Shown: positions 1-6,048 of the stretch, piece by piece
Position numbering within the stretch: position 1 is the first letter of the stretch
How the letters are laid out: the number at the start of each line of letters is the position of its first letter
NCBI GenBank assembly: GCA_041748075.1
Contig: JBGTDX010000016.1
Location: 1-19,217, forward strand
From: JBGSYJ01 sp041748075
GTDB lineage: Bacteria; Acidobacteriota; Thermoanaerobaculia; Gp7-AA8
Direction: 5' to 3'
Length of the DNA: 19,217 nt
The notes under the pieces: generated by a model
Databases searched by the model: none
Seen by the model: the letters and a program-made list of their open reading frames with translations, nothing else
Told to the model about the DNA's origin: nothing
Position numbers and translations under genes: made by a program

Positions 1-19
1 GTGTCATGCTGAGCGAGGC

Positions 20-104
20 CACGTCATCCTGAGCGAAGCGAAGGATCTCGTTTGCAGTGCTCGATCCTCTTCAGCAGATCCTTCGCTTCGCTCAGGATGA
101 CGTG
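20..104. repeat. Long perfect inverted repeat, 29-bp arms
   Basis: Bases 20-48 and 76-104 are perfect reverse complements over 29 bp and enclose a 27-nt spacer. The core reads cgtcatcctgagcgaagcg on the left arm. A degenerate direct copy of the left arm lies at 1-17. Transcribed, this would form a very stable hairpin. I recall this sequence class as a multicopy intergenic element in environmental genomes, but only one full copy is visible here and no transposase is linked to it. It lies between genes, just before the leader peptide and N-acetyltransferase. Confidence 0.9.
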
Positions 105-180
105 TTTCTACATCCCTCCCGGTTCCGGAGAGGTTCATTAGGAGCGAGCGTGGGTGGGTGGGCGTTTTCACATAGTCTCG

Positions 181-199
181 CGCTCAGGATGACAACGTG
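181..199. repeat. Degenerate half-copy of the left-end repeat
   Basis: Bases 181-193 match bases 89-101 of the right arm exactly. After a 3-nt insertion (aac, 194-196) the final gtg of the arm follows at 197-199. This makes it a decayed third or fourth arm of the same repeat family, so the element has probably been inserted or duplicated here more than once. Confidence 0.6.
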
Positions 200-241
200 G
201 TCCCATTGCTGATCTCACGTCCTGAGCTCATATTGAGAGCC

Positions 242-331
242 ATGCGAATCCACCCATCCGGCTGGGTCCCGCTGGTCCTCGCCATTGCGCTCCTGGCGTG
301 CTCGGAAGGCGAGACCGGCTATCCATGGTGA
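242..331 (+). CDS. 29-residue lipoprotein-like leader or gene remnant
   Basis: An ATG at 242 opens a 29-codon frame with a positive start (MRIHPSGW), a hydrophobic stretch and a lipobox-like ALLAC, with the Cys at residue 20, then only nine more residues before TGA at 329-331. That is a complete lipoprotein signal with almost no mature protein. Its stop overlaps the ATG of the N-acetyltransferase (atggtga, 325-331), which would allow translational coupling. It is either a tiny lipoprotein or upstream peptide, or the 5' end of a lipoprotein gene whose body was deleted. I recognise no family; the lipobox is seen, the function is unknown. Confidence 0.4.
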   Translation: MRIHPSGWVPLVLAIALLACSEGETGYPW

Positions 332-1092
332 CGGATCCCCGTTCCCTCGAGGGCGGAAGGATCCCGTCGTACCTCCACCGGATCGGCTATGCCGGAAGCC
401 TCGAGCCTGAAGCGGCAACGCTGCGCTCGCTTCACGAGCACCACATGCTCGCCGTTCCCTTCGAGAACCTCGACATCCATCTGGGACAGCGGATCGAGTG
501 TGACACGGGGCGCTTCTTCGAAAAGATCGTCATCCGGCGCCGCGGCGGTTTCTGTTACGAGCTGAACGGCCTTTTCGGCGAGCTGCTCCGGCTGCTCGGA
601 TTCGAAGTCACGTTGCTTTCGGGCCGCGTGCACAACGAGTCGGGCGGATATGGCCCCGAATTCGACCACATGGCGCTGCTCGTTACTGCAGGCGGCGAGC
701 GATGGCTCGCCGACGTCGGCTTCGGGGATTCGTTCCTCCGTCCATTGCGACTGGACACCGACGCGAGCCAGCCTGATCCTGCGGGCAATTTCCGGTTGCA
801 CTCGGATGAAACCGAGTGGACGATGCTTCGTGACGATAGGGAGGAGTATCGCTTCACGCTCACGCCGCGGACCCTGCAGGAGTTCGAACCGATGTGTCAC
901 TACCAGCAGACCTCGCCCGACTCCGTATTCACGAGAAAGCGCGTCTGCAGTCGGGCGACAGCCAACGGCCGAATCACGGTCACGGCGTCGAAAGTGATCG
1001 TGACCGAGGACGGCGTGCGAACCGAAACGGACCTGCCGGACGATGCCGCATGGCGCGGTGCGCTCGGCGAGCATTTTGCGATCGAGCTGTAA
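325..1092 (+). CDS. nat: Arylamine N-acetyltransferase
   Basis: A 255-residue protein of the arylamine N-acetyltransferase family (Pfam Acetyltransf_2), which moves an acetyl group from acetyl-CoA to arylamines, hydrazines or related amines in the cytoplasm by a ping-pong mechanism. The Cys-His-Asp triad is visible: Cys77 in RGGFCYELN, His115 in EFDHMALLV and Asp130 in WLADVGFGD. The N-terminal motif VPFENLDIHLG is also typical. Length and C-terminus fit the family. I chose ATG 325; a GTG at 298 would add nine residues but lacks a better ribosome site. The start overlaps the stop of the small leader upstream. It converges on yaeQ with a 15-nt gap. No physiological substrate can be read from the context. 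Confidence 0.93.
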   Translation: MVTDPRSLEGGRIPSYLHRIGYAGSLEPEAATLRSLHEHHMLAVPFENLDIHLGQRIECDTGRFFEKIVIRRRGGFCYELNGLFGELLRLLGFEVTLLSGRVHNESGGYGPEFDHMALLVTAGGERWLADVGFGDSFLRPLRLDTDASQPDPAGNFRLHSDETEWTMLRDDREEYRFTLTPRTLQEFEPMCHYQQTSPDSVFTRKRVCSRATANGRITVTASKVIVTEDGVRTETDLPDDAAWRGALGEHFAIEL

Positions 1093-1107
1093 GCACTCAA
1101 ATTCGTT

Positions 1108-1653
1108 TCAGGGCGTCGCGACCATCTGCTGGTGAATCGCGGACTCAACCGACGCGCCGCCGGCATCAGCGAAGATGTGCTGCCCGGAAACAGTGAGCGC
1201 GAGGTCGGTACGCCTGTCGATCTTCTCCGCGAGCGCTTCGACGAATCCGCGATCGAACGAATAGATCGGGATCTGATCCGCTCGGTGGATCTTCGCGCCG
1301 GTCAGTTGCGCGAGGACCTGCCGCACTTCGCGGTGCGTGTAAACGGCGGCTCGATCCGCGGCCTTGCACCCTCGATGCAACCGTTCCGCGGACGGCATGC
1401 CGACTTCGATCCAGGCCCTGATCCGTCCCGTCAGGTCCCTGATCAGCACCGAGGGTTCATCTCCCGACGCGACGCCCTCGGTGAATGCGATGCCCTCGGC
1501 GTACTCGAGGCAGTAGGCGAGAAGGCGCGTCGTCATGTATTCGGCCGTCTCCGACGGCTGCCGCGCCATCCGGAGCTCGAGCGTTTCGTAGACGCCGCGG
1601 TCGGCGTCGGCGAGCTGGACGGAGATGTTGAACATCGTCGCTGTGAGGGCCAT
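1108..1653 (-). CDS. yaeQ: YaeQ family protein
   Basis: A 181-residue protein matching the YaeQ family along its length: the opening MALTATMFNISVQLADADRG, then ARQPSETAEYMTTRLLAYCL, and a middle segment GMPSAERLHRGCKAADRAAV. YaeQ has a PD-(D/E)xK-nuclease-like fold. The E. coli gene was linked to suppression of RfaH loss, but its biochemical role remains unclear. No signal peptide or membrane segment is seen, so it is probably cytoplasmic. The start is the ATG read leftwards from 1653; no strong ribosome-binding site precedes it. It stands alone, convergent with nat and with a YceI relic upstream. Confidence 0.9.
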   Translation of the reverse strand: MALTATMFNISVQLADADRGVYETLELRMARQPSETAEYMTTRLLAYCLEYAEGIAFTEGVASGDEPSVLIRDLTGRIRAWIEVGMPSAERLHRGCKAADRAAVYTHREVRQVLAQLTGAKIHRADQIPIYSFDRGFVEALAEKIDRRTDLALTVSGQHIFADAGGASVESAIHQQMVATP

Positions 1654-1707
1654 ATCGCGCGAGTGTAGCCTTTTGACTCAGGCAGCGCCCATTCAATCCA
1701 TGACGCG

Positions 1708-1731
1708 AGCAGGAGATCGGAATCTCCTGCT
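1708..1731. repeat. 10-bp hairpin with cgga loop
   Basis: Bases 1708-1717 (agcaggagat) and 1722-1731 (atctcctgct) are perfect reverse complements around a 4-nt loop. No T-run follows on either strand, so it is not a convincing intrinsic terminator. It lies upstream of yaeQ and before the YceI relic, and may be another small dispersed repeat or an operator-like dyad. Confidence 0.6.
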
Positions 1732-1763
1732 ACGGGCCCCGTCGCTTTCGAGGGTCTGGCGCT

Positions 1764-1967
1764 GTGCTCTTCCGCGATCGTGGTCGAATTCGCGTGCTCC
1801 AGAGTGAAGTCAGCTTCGCCGTGAATCACTTCTTCACGCCAGTCCGGGGCACTTTCGAGGAGTTCGACGTCAAGCTGACGTACGATCCAAAACGCCCCTC
1901 CGAAAGCAGAGTCTCCGCGAAGATGCCGGTCGCAAGCATCGCGACAGCGAATAAGTGCCAGCCCTAA
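1764..1967 (+). pseudogene. YceI-like fragment, truncated at both ends
   Basis: The frame from GTG 1764 reads as the N-terminal third of a YceI domain: LQSEVSFAVNHFFTPVRG, then FDVKLTYDP and VASIATAN. These match the YceI pattern of an S-x-V-x-F-x-V-x-H strand, a G-x-F turn, a YDP strand and a SI-x-T motif. Full YceI proteins are about 170-200 residues, usually secreted, with an isoprenoid-binding lipocalin-like barrel. Here no signal peptide precedes the match, and the frame stops right after the SIxT segment, losing the remaining strands. The 3' end overlaps the end of the convergent cupin gene by 4 bp. It is most likely a deletion relic. Assignment is by motif recognition only. Confidence 0.55.
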
Positions 1968-2479
1968 GGCGTAGGCAGTGGACAGACGTTCGGATCGGGC
2001 CCAACCACCATCCTCGTCGGCCCTTCTCCCGGGGGTATGCCGAGGAAGGTGGCAATCACTACCGTTTCCTGGGTGGCGCTCGGGTTGTGAGCAGAATGGA
2101 TGTTGCTGAAGCCCGCGTCGATCAGTGCTGTTCTGGCCGGATACCGGCGATCCAGGCAATCCTCGGCCAGCGTATAGATGAATTCACCTTGAACGACTGT
2201 TATGAGAACGGGGCCGGGGTGGGTATGCCACGGAAACACCGCTTTCGGCTGGAACGTCACCCTCGCAGTGATGATGTTGGATGCGTCCTGGAGATTGATC
2301 GTATCCGTTCCGCGACCGAAGAACTTGTTGCGGACTTGCACGGCGACACGATCCGTAAACTCGGCCGGCCCACCGAGCAGTTCGACGGTGATTCCCGGAA
2401 TCGGCTGGGCCTGCGCTGATTGGTGGACGAACGCTCCGGCCGCAAGCACGGCTGTTAGGACTAAGGGTGAAATGCGCAT
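1964..2479 (-). CDS. Secreted cupin-domain protein
   Basis: A 171-residue protein with a Sec signal peptide (MRISPLVLTAVLAAGAF... cut near SAQAQ, residue 25) and one cupin barrel. The first metal-site motif is FPWHTHPGP with His85 and His87, followed by ITVVQGEF. The second half has NIHSAHNPS with His128 and His131. The Glu expected between the His pair and the glycine in the classical cupin motif is not seen at its usual place, so metal ligation may differ. Cys108 and the Cys near the C-terminus could form a disulfide. A strong ribosome-binding site (aaggagg) lies just before the ATG at 2479 and fixes the start. Its substrate or partner cannot be told; it is monocistronic, with relics on both sides. 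Confidence 0.8.
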   Translation of the reverse strand: MRISPLVLTAVLAAGAFVHQSAQAQPIPGITVELLGGPAEFTDRVAVQVRNKFFGRGTDTINLQDASNIITARVTFQPKAVFPWHTHPGPVLITVVQGEFIYTLAEDCLDRRYPARTALIDAGFSNIHSAHNPSATQETVVIATFLGIPPGEGPTRMVVGPDPNVCPLPTP

Positions 2480-2598
2480 GATGGTTCCTCCTTACTTTGG
2501 CGTGCGGATAGGGAATTGCTTTGCCGAGAGGAGGCTATCACAGTCGTTCCTTCTAACGATGACTTACTTTGAACCCAAGTAGCCACGTCCATGCGGCC

Positions 2599-2736
2599 GT
2601 GAGCCGCCTGGAGTTCGGGCCGAAGCCGCGGGAGATGGAGGTCACCGATATCGCCACCGGTCACTTCGTGTTCCGGCCGGTCGACGGGGAGAAGGTCTCC
2701 TACGAGGCCCTCCGCAACTCGGCCGTGTCGGAATGA
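2599..2736 (+). CDS. 45-residue orphan reading frame, possibly a gene tail
   Basis: A GTG at 2599 opens a 45-codon frame (VSRLEFGPKPREMEV ... YEALRNSAVSE) whose stop overlaps the next ATG (atga, 2733-2736). The frame is also open upstream to 2563, so the piece may be the 3' end of a longer gene that has been cut. The strand-helix spacing and the ending 'YEALRNSAV' loosely recall the C-terminal half of a ferredoxin-like heavy-metal-binding domain, but no CxxC is present. I do not recognise the family with confidence. It sits directly before a flavoprotein relic and may belong to the same broken gene set. Confidence 0.35.
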   Translation: MSRLEFGPKPREMEVTDIATGHFVFRPVDGEKVSYEALRNSAVSE

Positions 2737-3127
2737 CCGAGTCGGAAGCGCAGAATAGCGGCCGGCCGATACGCGTCGTCACCCTGCCGATGACGCACGT
2801 CGCAAGGGCGATCGAGATGGGCGAGACCAGCGGTTTCATGAAAGCCGTCGTCGACGAGGACACTCAGGAGATCCTCGGCTGTGCGATCCTCGGCATCGAG
2901 GGCGGCGAGGTGATGTCGGTGCTGCAGACCGCGATGATGGGCGGGTTGAAATGGCCCGTCATCAGGGATCCGTCTATGCGCATCCCACTCTGAGCGAATC
3001 GCTCAACAACCTGTTCATGAAACTCGAGGAGAGGCAATGGCCAGAACAGCCCGGCGTGAACTTTCGAGCGGATGCGGATAAGATGTGTGGGTGTCCGGAC
3101 GTCTGCTGGTTCCTGCGATTGCTGTAG
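2733..3127 (+). pseudogene. C-terminal fragment of a MerA/lipoamide-dehydrogenase-like flavoprotein, frameshifted
   Basis: From about 2757 the translation is the dimerisation domain of the class-I pyridine nucleotide-disulfide oxidoreductases (mercuric reductase, dihydrolipoamide dehydrogenase type): PMTHVARAIEMGETSGFMK, AVVDEDTQEILGCAILG, EGGEVMSVLQTAMMGGL. At 2968-2972 the frame breaks. One base appears missing after agggat, and the conserved ending VYAHPTLSESLNNLF continues from 2972 in another frame up to the TAG at 3125-3127. The FAD and NAD(P)H domains and the N-terminal redox Cys pair are absent; nothing like them lies upstream. Both the truncation and the frameshift point to a dead gene. 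The last part overlaps the start of the peroxiredoxin. Confidence 0.8.
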
Positions 3128-3705
3128 CCCTGCTGGGGTGCGTCAGCGAGGCTCCGGGTGAACCTGTGTCCACCGCATCTCAGCCGCCGGCTGCAGTGAC
3201 TGCGACGCCGGAGGAGGCATCTTCCGTTCCCCCCAAACCGGGAGACCCTGCGCCCGACTTCACACTTCCTGATCAGGACGGCAGACCGGTGACACTTTCC
3301 GAGGCTCGGGACCGGCCGGTCGTCGTTGCCTTCTATCGTGGCCACTGGTGACCGTACTGTACCCGGCAGGTTGCCGGGTTCCGCGATCTGAACCTGGGCG
3401 ATGCGGTCCTCTACGCGGTGAGTCCCGACCCGAACGAGATGAGCCGGTCGTTCATCGAAAAGATCGAGTCGACCGAAGGCGGACCGGTAGAGTTTCCGCT
3501 TCTCAGCGACGCCGACCATGCGACGATCGATCGGTGGGCTGTACGCGATCCTGCGTACACCGGCACTGAGAATGACGGTCTTCCGCGCCCGGCGATCTTC
3601 GTGCTCGACCGTGAAGGCATCGTCCGATGGTCACGCATCGAGACCGATTACAAGCAGCGGCCGGAGTTGAACGAAATTCAGGCCGCGCTCGACGCGGTCA
3701 AATGA
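3085..3705 (+). CDS. Peroxiredoxin-like lipoprotein, candidate selenoprotein (in-frame TGA = Sec89)
   Basis: One open frame runs from GTG 3085 to TGA 3703 if the internal TGA at 3349-3351 is read through. Residues 1-19 are a lipoprotein signal (VALLGC, Cys19). About 30 Pro/Ala-rich linker residues follow, then an AhpC/TSA-type thioredoxin fold: PGDPAPDFTLPDQDG, VVVAFYRGHW-[TGA]-PYCTRQ, and the C-terminal RPAIFVLDREGIVRWSRIE. Relatives carry FYRGxWCPYC here, so TGA replaces the first redox Cys, giving U89-P-Y-C92. Homology is good on both sides in the same frame, and a SECIS-like hairpin follows. The likely product is a 206-residue, membrane-anchored thiol/selenol peroxidase acting in the periplasm. 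GTG 3091 is an alternative start. A cysteine-to-stop pseudogene is the other reading, made less likely by the hairpin and intact downstream frame. The Sec machinery (selA, selB, selC, selD) is not in the window. Confidence 0.82.
3352..3385 (+). promoter_or_regulatory. Candidate bacterial SECIS element
   Basis: Directly after the in-frame TGA (3349-3351), bases 3361-3367 (acccggc) pair perfectly with 3373-3379 (gccgggt) around the 5-nt loop aggtt (3368-3372). The loop has a GG followed by U, as in known bacterial SECIS apical loops, and the first loop G is 18 nt past the TGA, within the range seen for SelB-dependent elements. The sequence also codes for protein (CTRQVAG), as bacterial SECIS elements must. 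Its role is inferred from position and shape. Confidence 0.72.
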
Positions 3706-3849
3706 GTTTTCCGTAAGGACTCGCAGGGCGTGCTCTCCCTCGACACCTCCGCGCGCGCCCGCGACGGTCTCGTAAGCCGTTTCAGAGTGCGCGGAATTGC
3801 GCACCCCTGGTGGTGAAGAAGGCGGCCGAGGCGACCGCCTGGCAGGCGA

Positions 3850-3954
3850 ATGCAGAGCGGCATGATGAAGGGCATGGGCGATTCGATGTCGGGTTGCCCG
3901 ATGATGAAACACGGCGAAGATCCGGAGGCACCGCCCGCAGAGCACAAGCACTGA
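3850..3954 (+). pseudogene. C-terminal relic of a Met/Cys-rich copper-island protein
   Basis: The frame ATG 3850 to TGA 3952 encodes MQSGMMKGMGDSMSGCPMM followed by a charged His tail ending HKH. This is a clear homologue of the end of the intact Met-rich gene at 11465-11911, which has MQSGMMKGMKEGMSSCPMM and a similar charged tail. At the DNA level, 3850-3876 and 11807-11833 agree at 26 of 27 bases. Similarity stops abruptly at 3849; the signal peptide and first 100 or so residues are missing. It is thus a partial duplication or the end of a deleted paralogue. Confidence 0.75.
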
Positions 3955-4092
3955 CACTCATCACTCACTGCCAGGGAGTGCGAACGACATCGCCGCGCTC
4001 TTCGACGATCCATCCACGCAGCCCCTGCCGCCCGGCGTGCCGCGCGCTCGCGGCCTGGCTGTGTGGGCTCGGCCCGCCTGCCTGACCCTGTA

Positions 4093-4128
4093 GTGACGAC
4101 GCTCACACGTGTTCGTGCCTGTCGTCAC
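4093..4128. promoter_or_regulatory. Inverted repeat ahead of the efflux operon
   Basis: Bases 4093-4100 (gtgacgac) and 4121-4128 (gtcgtcac) are perfect reverse complements separated by 20 nt. Inside lies a second palindrome, acacgtgt (4105-4112). The element sits 31 nt before the first likely start of the copper operon (ATG 4159). It could be an operator for a metal-responsive regulator or a leader-RNA stem. It does not match the CueR-type spaced promoter that I know. No regulator gene is present in the window. Confidence 0.4.
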
Positions 4129-4158
4129 CGATCGAAATGCTTCGGAGGTCTACCTTGC

Positions 4159-4578
4159 ATGGTTATGCTCCACACATCCATGCAGGACAGCCCCTCGATC
4201 AGCAGGAAGCTGGTCGGCGGGATCGGTCTGCTCGTGTTCGTGGGTGCATTGTTCGTCGTGCCGCTCTGTGCGGCTCTGGCGATCTGCTCGATGCCGTGCT
4301 GCGAGCATGGCGAGCAGAACGGACGCGTGTCAGTTGCGTCGGCCGACATGATCGCCTGTGAGACCGCTTGCACAATCCGTTCAAAAGACGCTGCGCCCGC
4401 CCTGTCGCCTCTCGCGCTCGACAAGGGCTCCGACCGCCATGCGCCGGTTCTGATCGCCCTCGCTGATGTTGCGGCGCGTCCTGCTGCGCCTGCATCCGCC
4501 GCGTCGAGTCATTCTGCAGGATTCCTCCACCTCTCGGACACCCCGCTTCACGTCCTGAACTCAGTCTTTCGCATCTGA
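4159..4578 (+). CDS. Small Cys-containing membrane/secreted protein, first gene of the copper efflux set
   Basis: A 139-residue protein with no family I recognise. After a short N-terminus a hydrophobic segment (GGIGLLVFVGALFVVPLCAAL) forms a signal anchor, followed at once by a Cys cluster, AICSMPCCEHG, with a nearby His, and then ETACTIRS. The rest is Ala/Ser/Pro-rich with several His. Small proteins of this kind, with CC near one TM, often precede TolC-CusB-CusA type operons, and a metal-binding role is plausible but unproven. The start is ATG 4159, with cggaggt 10 nt upstream; ATG 4165 and ATG 4180 are in-frame alternatives. The TolC-like gene starts 72 nt downstream on the same strand. 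Confidence 0.65.
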   Translation: MVMLHTSMQDSPSISRKLVGGIGLLVFVGALFVVPLCAALAICSMPCCEHGEQNGRVSVASADMIACETACTIRSKDAAPALSPLALDKGSDRHAPVLIALADVAARPAAPASAASSHSAGFLHLSDTPLHVLNSVFRI

Positions 4579-4650
4579 TCCCGCAGTCTCCCGCACCCCC
4601 GCCATCGGCCGCACCGCCTCAGGTGCGTCTATTCGCAAGGAGACTGCAAC

Positions 4651-6048
4651 GTGTCCATCCGTATCCATACCGCCCTCTCGGCGTGCGTTCTACTCGCCGC
4701 CACTACGGCGACAGCCCAGGAACCCCAGCCCTCCGGGACGCGCGCCGCGTTGCGAGACTCACAACTCGAGAGACCAGCCGCGGCTCCTGCAGACACGATC
4801 GCTGCCACTCTCGATTCCGAAGTGTTCAGACAGATTGCGCTCGAAGTACTCGAGCGAAATCCGGGCATCGCGGCAATGCGAGCCAGGGCGCTGGCGGCAT
4901 CGGAAGTGCCGGTACAGGCGGGCTCGCTCCCCGATCCGACGATCGGGCTCACGCAGTACCTGCAGAGCCCGGAGACGCGAGTGGGTCCTCAGCAGGCGAT
5001 GGCGACACTGGGTCAGCGGCTCCCCTGGTTCGGCAAACTCAGCCTGCGCAGCCAGGTGGCCCACCATGGAGCCGAGGCTATGTGGGCGGAGCTCGAGGCA
5101 CGGCGTCTCGGCACCCTGACCGAGTTGCGCGTGCTCCTCTACGAGCTGGCGTTCCTCGACGAATGGGCTGAGGTAATCCGGATCGACCGGGCGACACTCG
5201 ACCACTACGAGACGCTGGCGCGCACGCGGTACGCCGCCGGAATCGGTCTCGAGCAGGGCGTGATCAAGATTCAGGCGGAGATCACGAAGGACGACAACCG
5301 TCTGCTCGACCTCGCAATCCGGCGGTCGACGGTCGTTTCGAAAATCAACCAGCTGCGCAACCGTCCGCCTCTGACGCCGGTCGAGTCGGTCGAGATCCCC
5401 TCCCGGGTCGAGATCGACAGCTCCCTCGCCGTCTGGCGTGACGCGGCCCTGGCGTTTCGTCCCGAGCTGCGGCAGGCCGACGCGGAGATCGCACGAGCCG
5501 CGACCGGAGTCGAGCTCGCCAGAAAAGAGTACCGGCCCGACTTCAACGTTGGTCTTTCGTACACCGTCGTCGGAAGCCGCGACGACGCGGCAGGGATCGC
5601 GACACCGCCCCAGGGCAACGGCGATGACGTCCTCGCGATCACGGCCGGAGTCAACCTGCCGATCTGGCGTAACCGGCTCGAAGCGGGCGTCGAGGAAGCG
5701 ATCAGACGGCGTCAGGCCGCCGAGGAATCGAAACAGTCGGTCATCGCGGGAATCGACGGATCGCTGGGTGATCTCAGCCAGAGAGTCGAGCTCACTGCGC
5801 GGCAGATCGCGCTGTTCGAAGACATCCTGATCATTCAGGCAGAGGAAGCGCTCGCGTCGGCGGAAGCGGCATACGGAGCGGGAACTGCCGGCGCGCTCGA
5901 CCTGCTCGATGCCGAGCGCGTCCTTTTCTATGTGCGGACCTCGATGATCCGCGCCAAAACCGACTACGCAATCGCCCTCGCCAGACTCGAGGGTGTCACG
6001 GCGCGGCCGCTGCGTTCTGCTGGGCCGGGGGGAGACATCGAATCATGA
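4651..6048 (+). CDS. cusC: TolC-family outer-membrane efflux factor (CusC/CzcC type)
   Basis: A 465-residue outer-membrane factor, the exit duct of the tripartite pump. A Sec signal peptide (residues 1-23, cut near TATAQ) leads into two outer-membrane efflux repeats. Typical features are VLERNPGIAAMRARALAASEVP near residue 70, GSLPDPTIGL, LGQRLPWFGKLSL, a long coiled-coil helix, and in the second repeat LAFRPELRQADAEIARA and AYGAGTAGALDLLDAERVL. No lipobox is seen, unlike E. coli CusC. The start is GTG 4651, with aaggag about 10 nt upstream. Its stop overlaps the start of cusB (atga, 6045-6048), showing translational coupling. The Cus assignment rests on the neighbouring CusA. Confidence 0.92.
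   Translation: MSIRIHTALSACVLLAATTATAQEPQPSGTRAALRDSQLERPAAAPADTIAATLDSEVFRQIALEVLERNPGIAAMRARALAASEVPVQAGSLPDPTIGLTQYLQSPETRVGPQQAMATLGQRLPWFGKLSLRSQVAHHGAEAMWAELEARRLGTLTELRVLLYELAFLDEWAEVIRIDRATLDHYETLARTRYAAGIGLEQGVIKIQAEITKDDNRLLDLAIRRSTVVSKINQLRNRPPLTPVESVEIPSRVEIDSSLAVWRDAALAFRPELRQADAEIARAATGVELARKEYRPDFNVGLSYTVVGSRDDAAGIATPPQGNGDDVLAITAGVNLPIWRNRLEAGVEEAIRRRQAAEESKQSVIAGIDGSLGDLSQRVELTARQIALFEDILIIQAEEALASAEAAYGAGTAGALDLLDAERVLFYVRTSMIRAKTDYAIALARLEGVTARPLRSAGPGGDIES

Larger units (their letters stand above)
3706..4158. other. Mostly non-coding stretch with one gene relic and a dyad
   Basis: Between the peroxiredoxin and the copper island there is no convincing intact gene on either strand. 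The stretch holds a 35-codon relic of a Met-rich protein (3850-3954) and an inverted repeat (4093-4128). Bases 3706-3849 and 3955-4090 show no recognisable protein similarity in any frame. The promoter of the efflux operon should lie in the last hundred bases, but I cannot name -35/-10 boxes with confidence. Confidence 0.6.

Noticed and set aside
319..1074. Long minus-strand frame of 251 codons across the N-acetyltransferase gene
   Set aside because: It is antisense to a gene with a complete catalytic triad and shows no family pattern, a usual by-product of GC-rich codon bias.
1708..1731. Intrinsic terminator
   Set aside because: Stem is good but no T-run follows on either strand, and no gene ends beside it.
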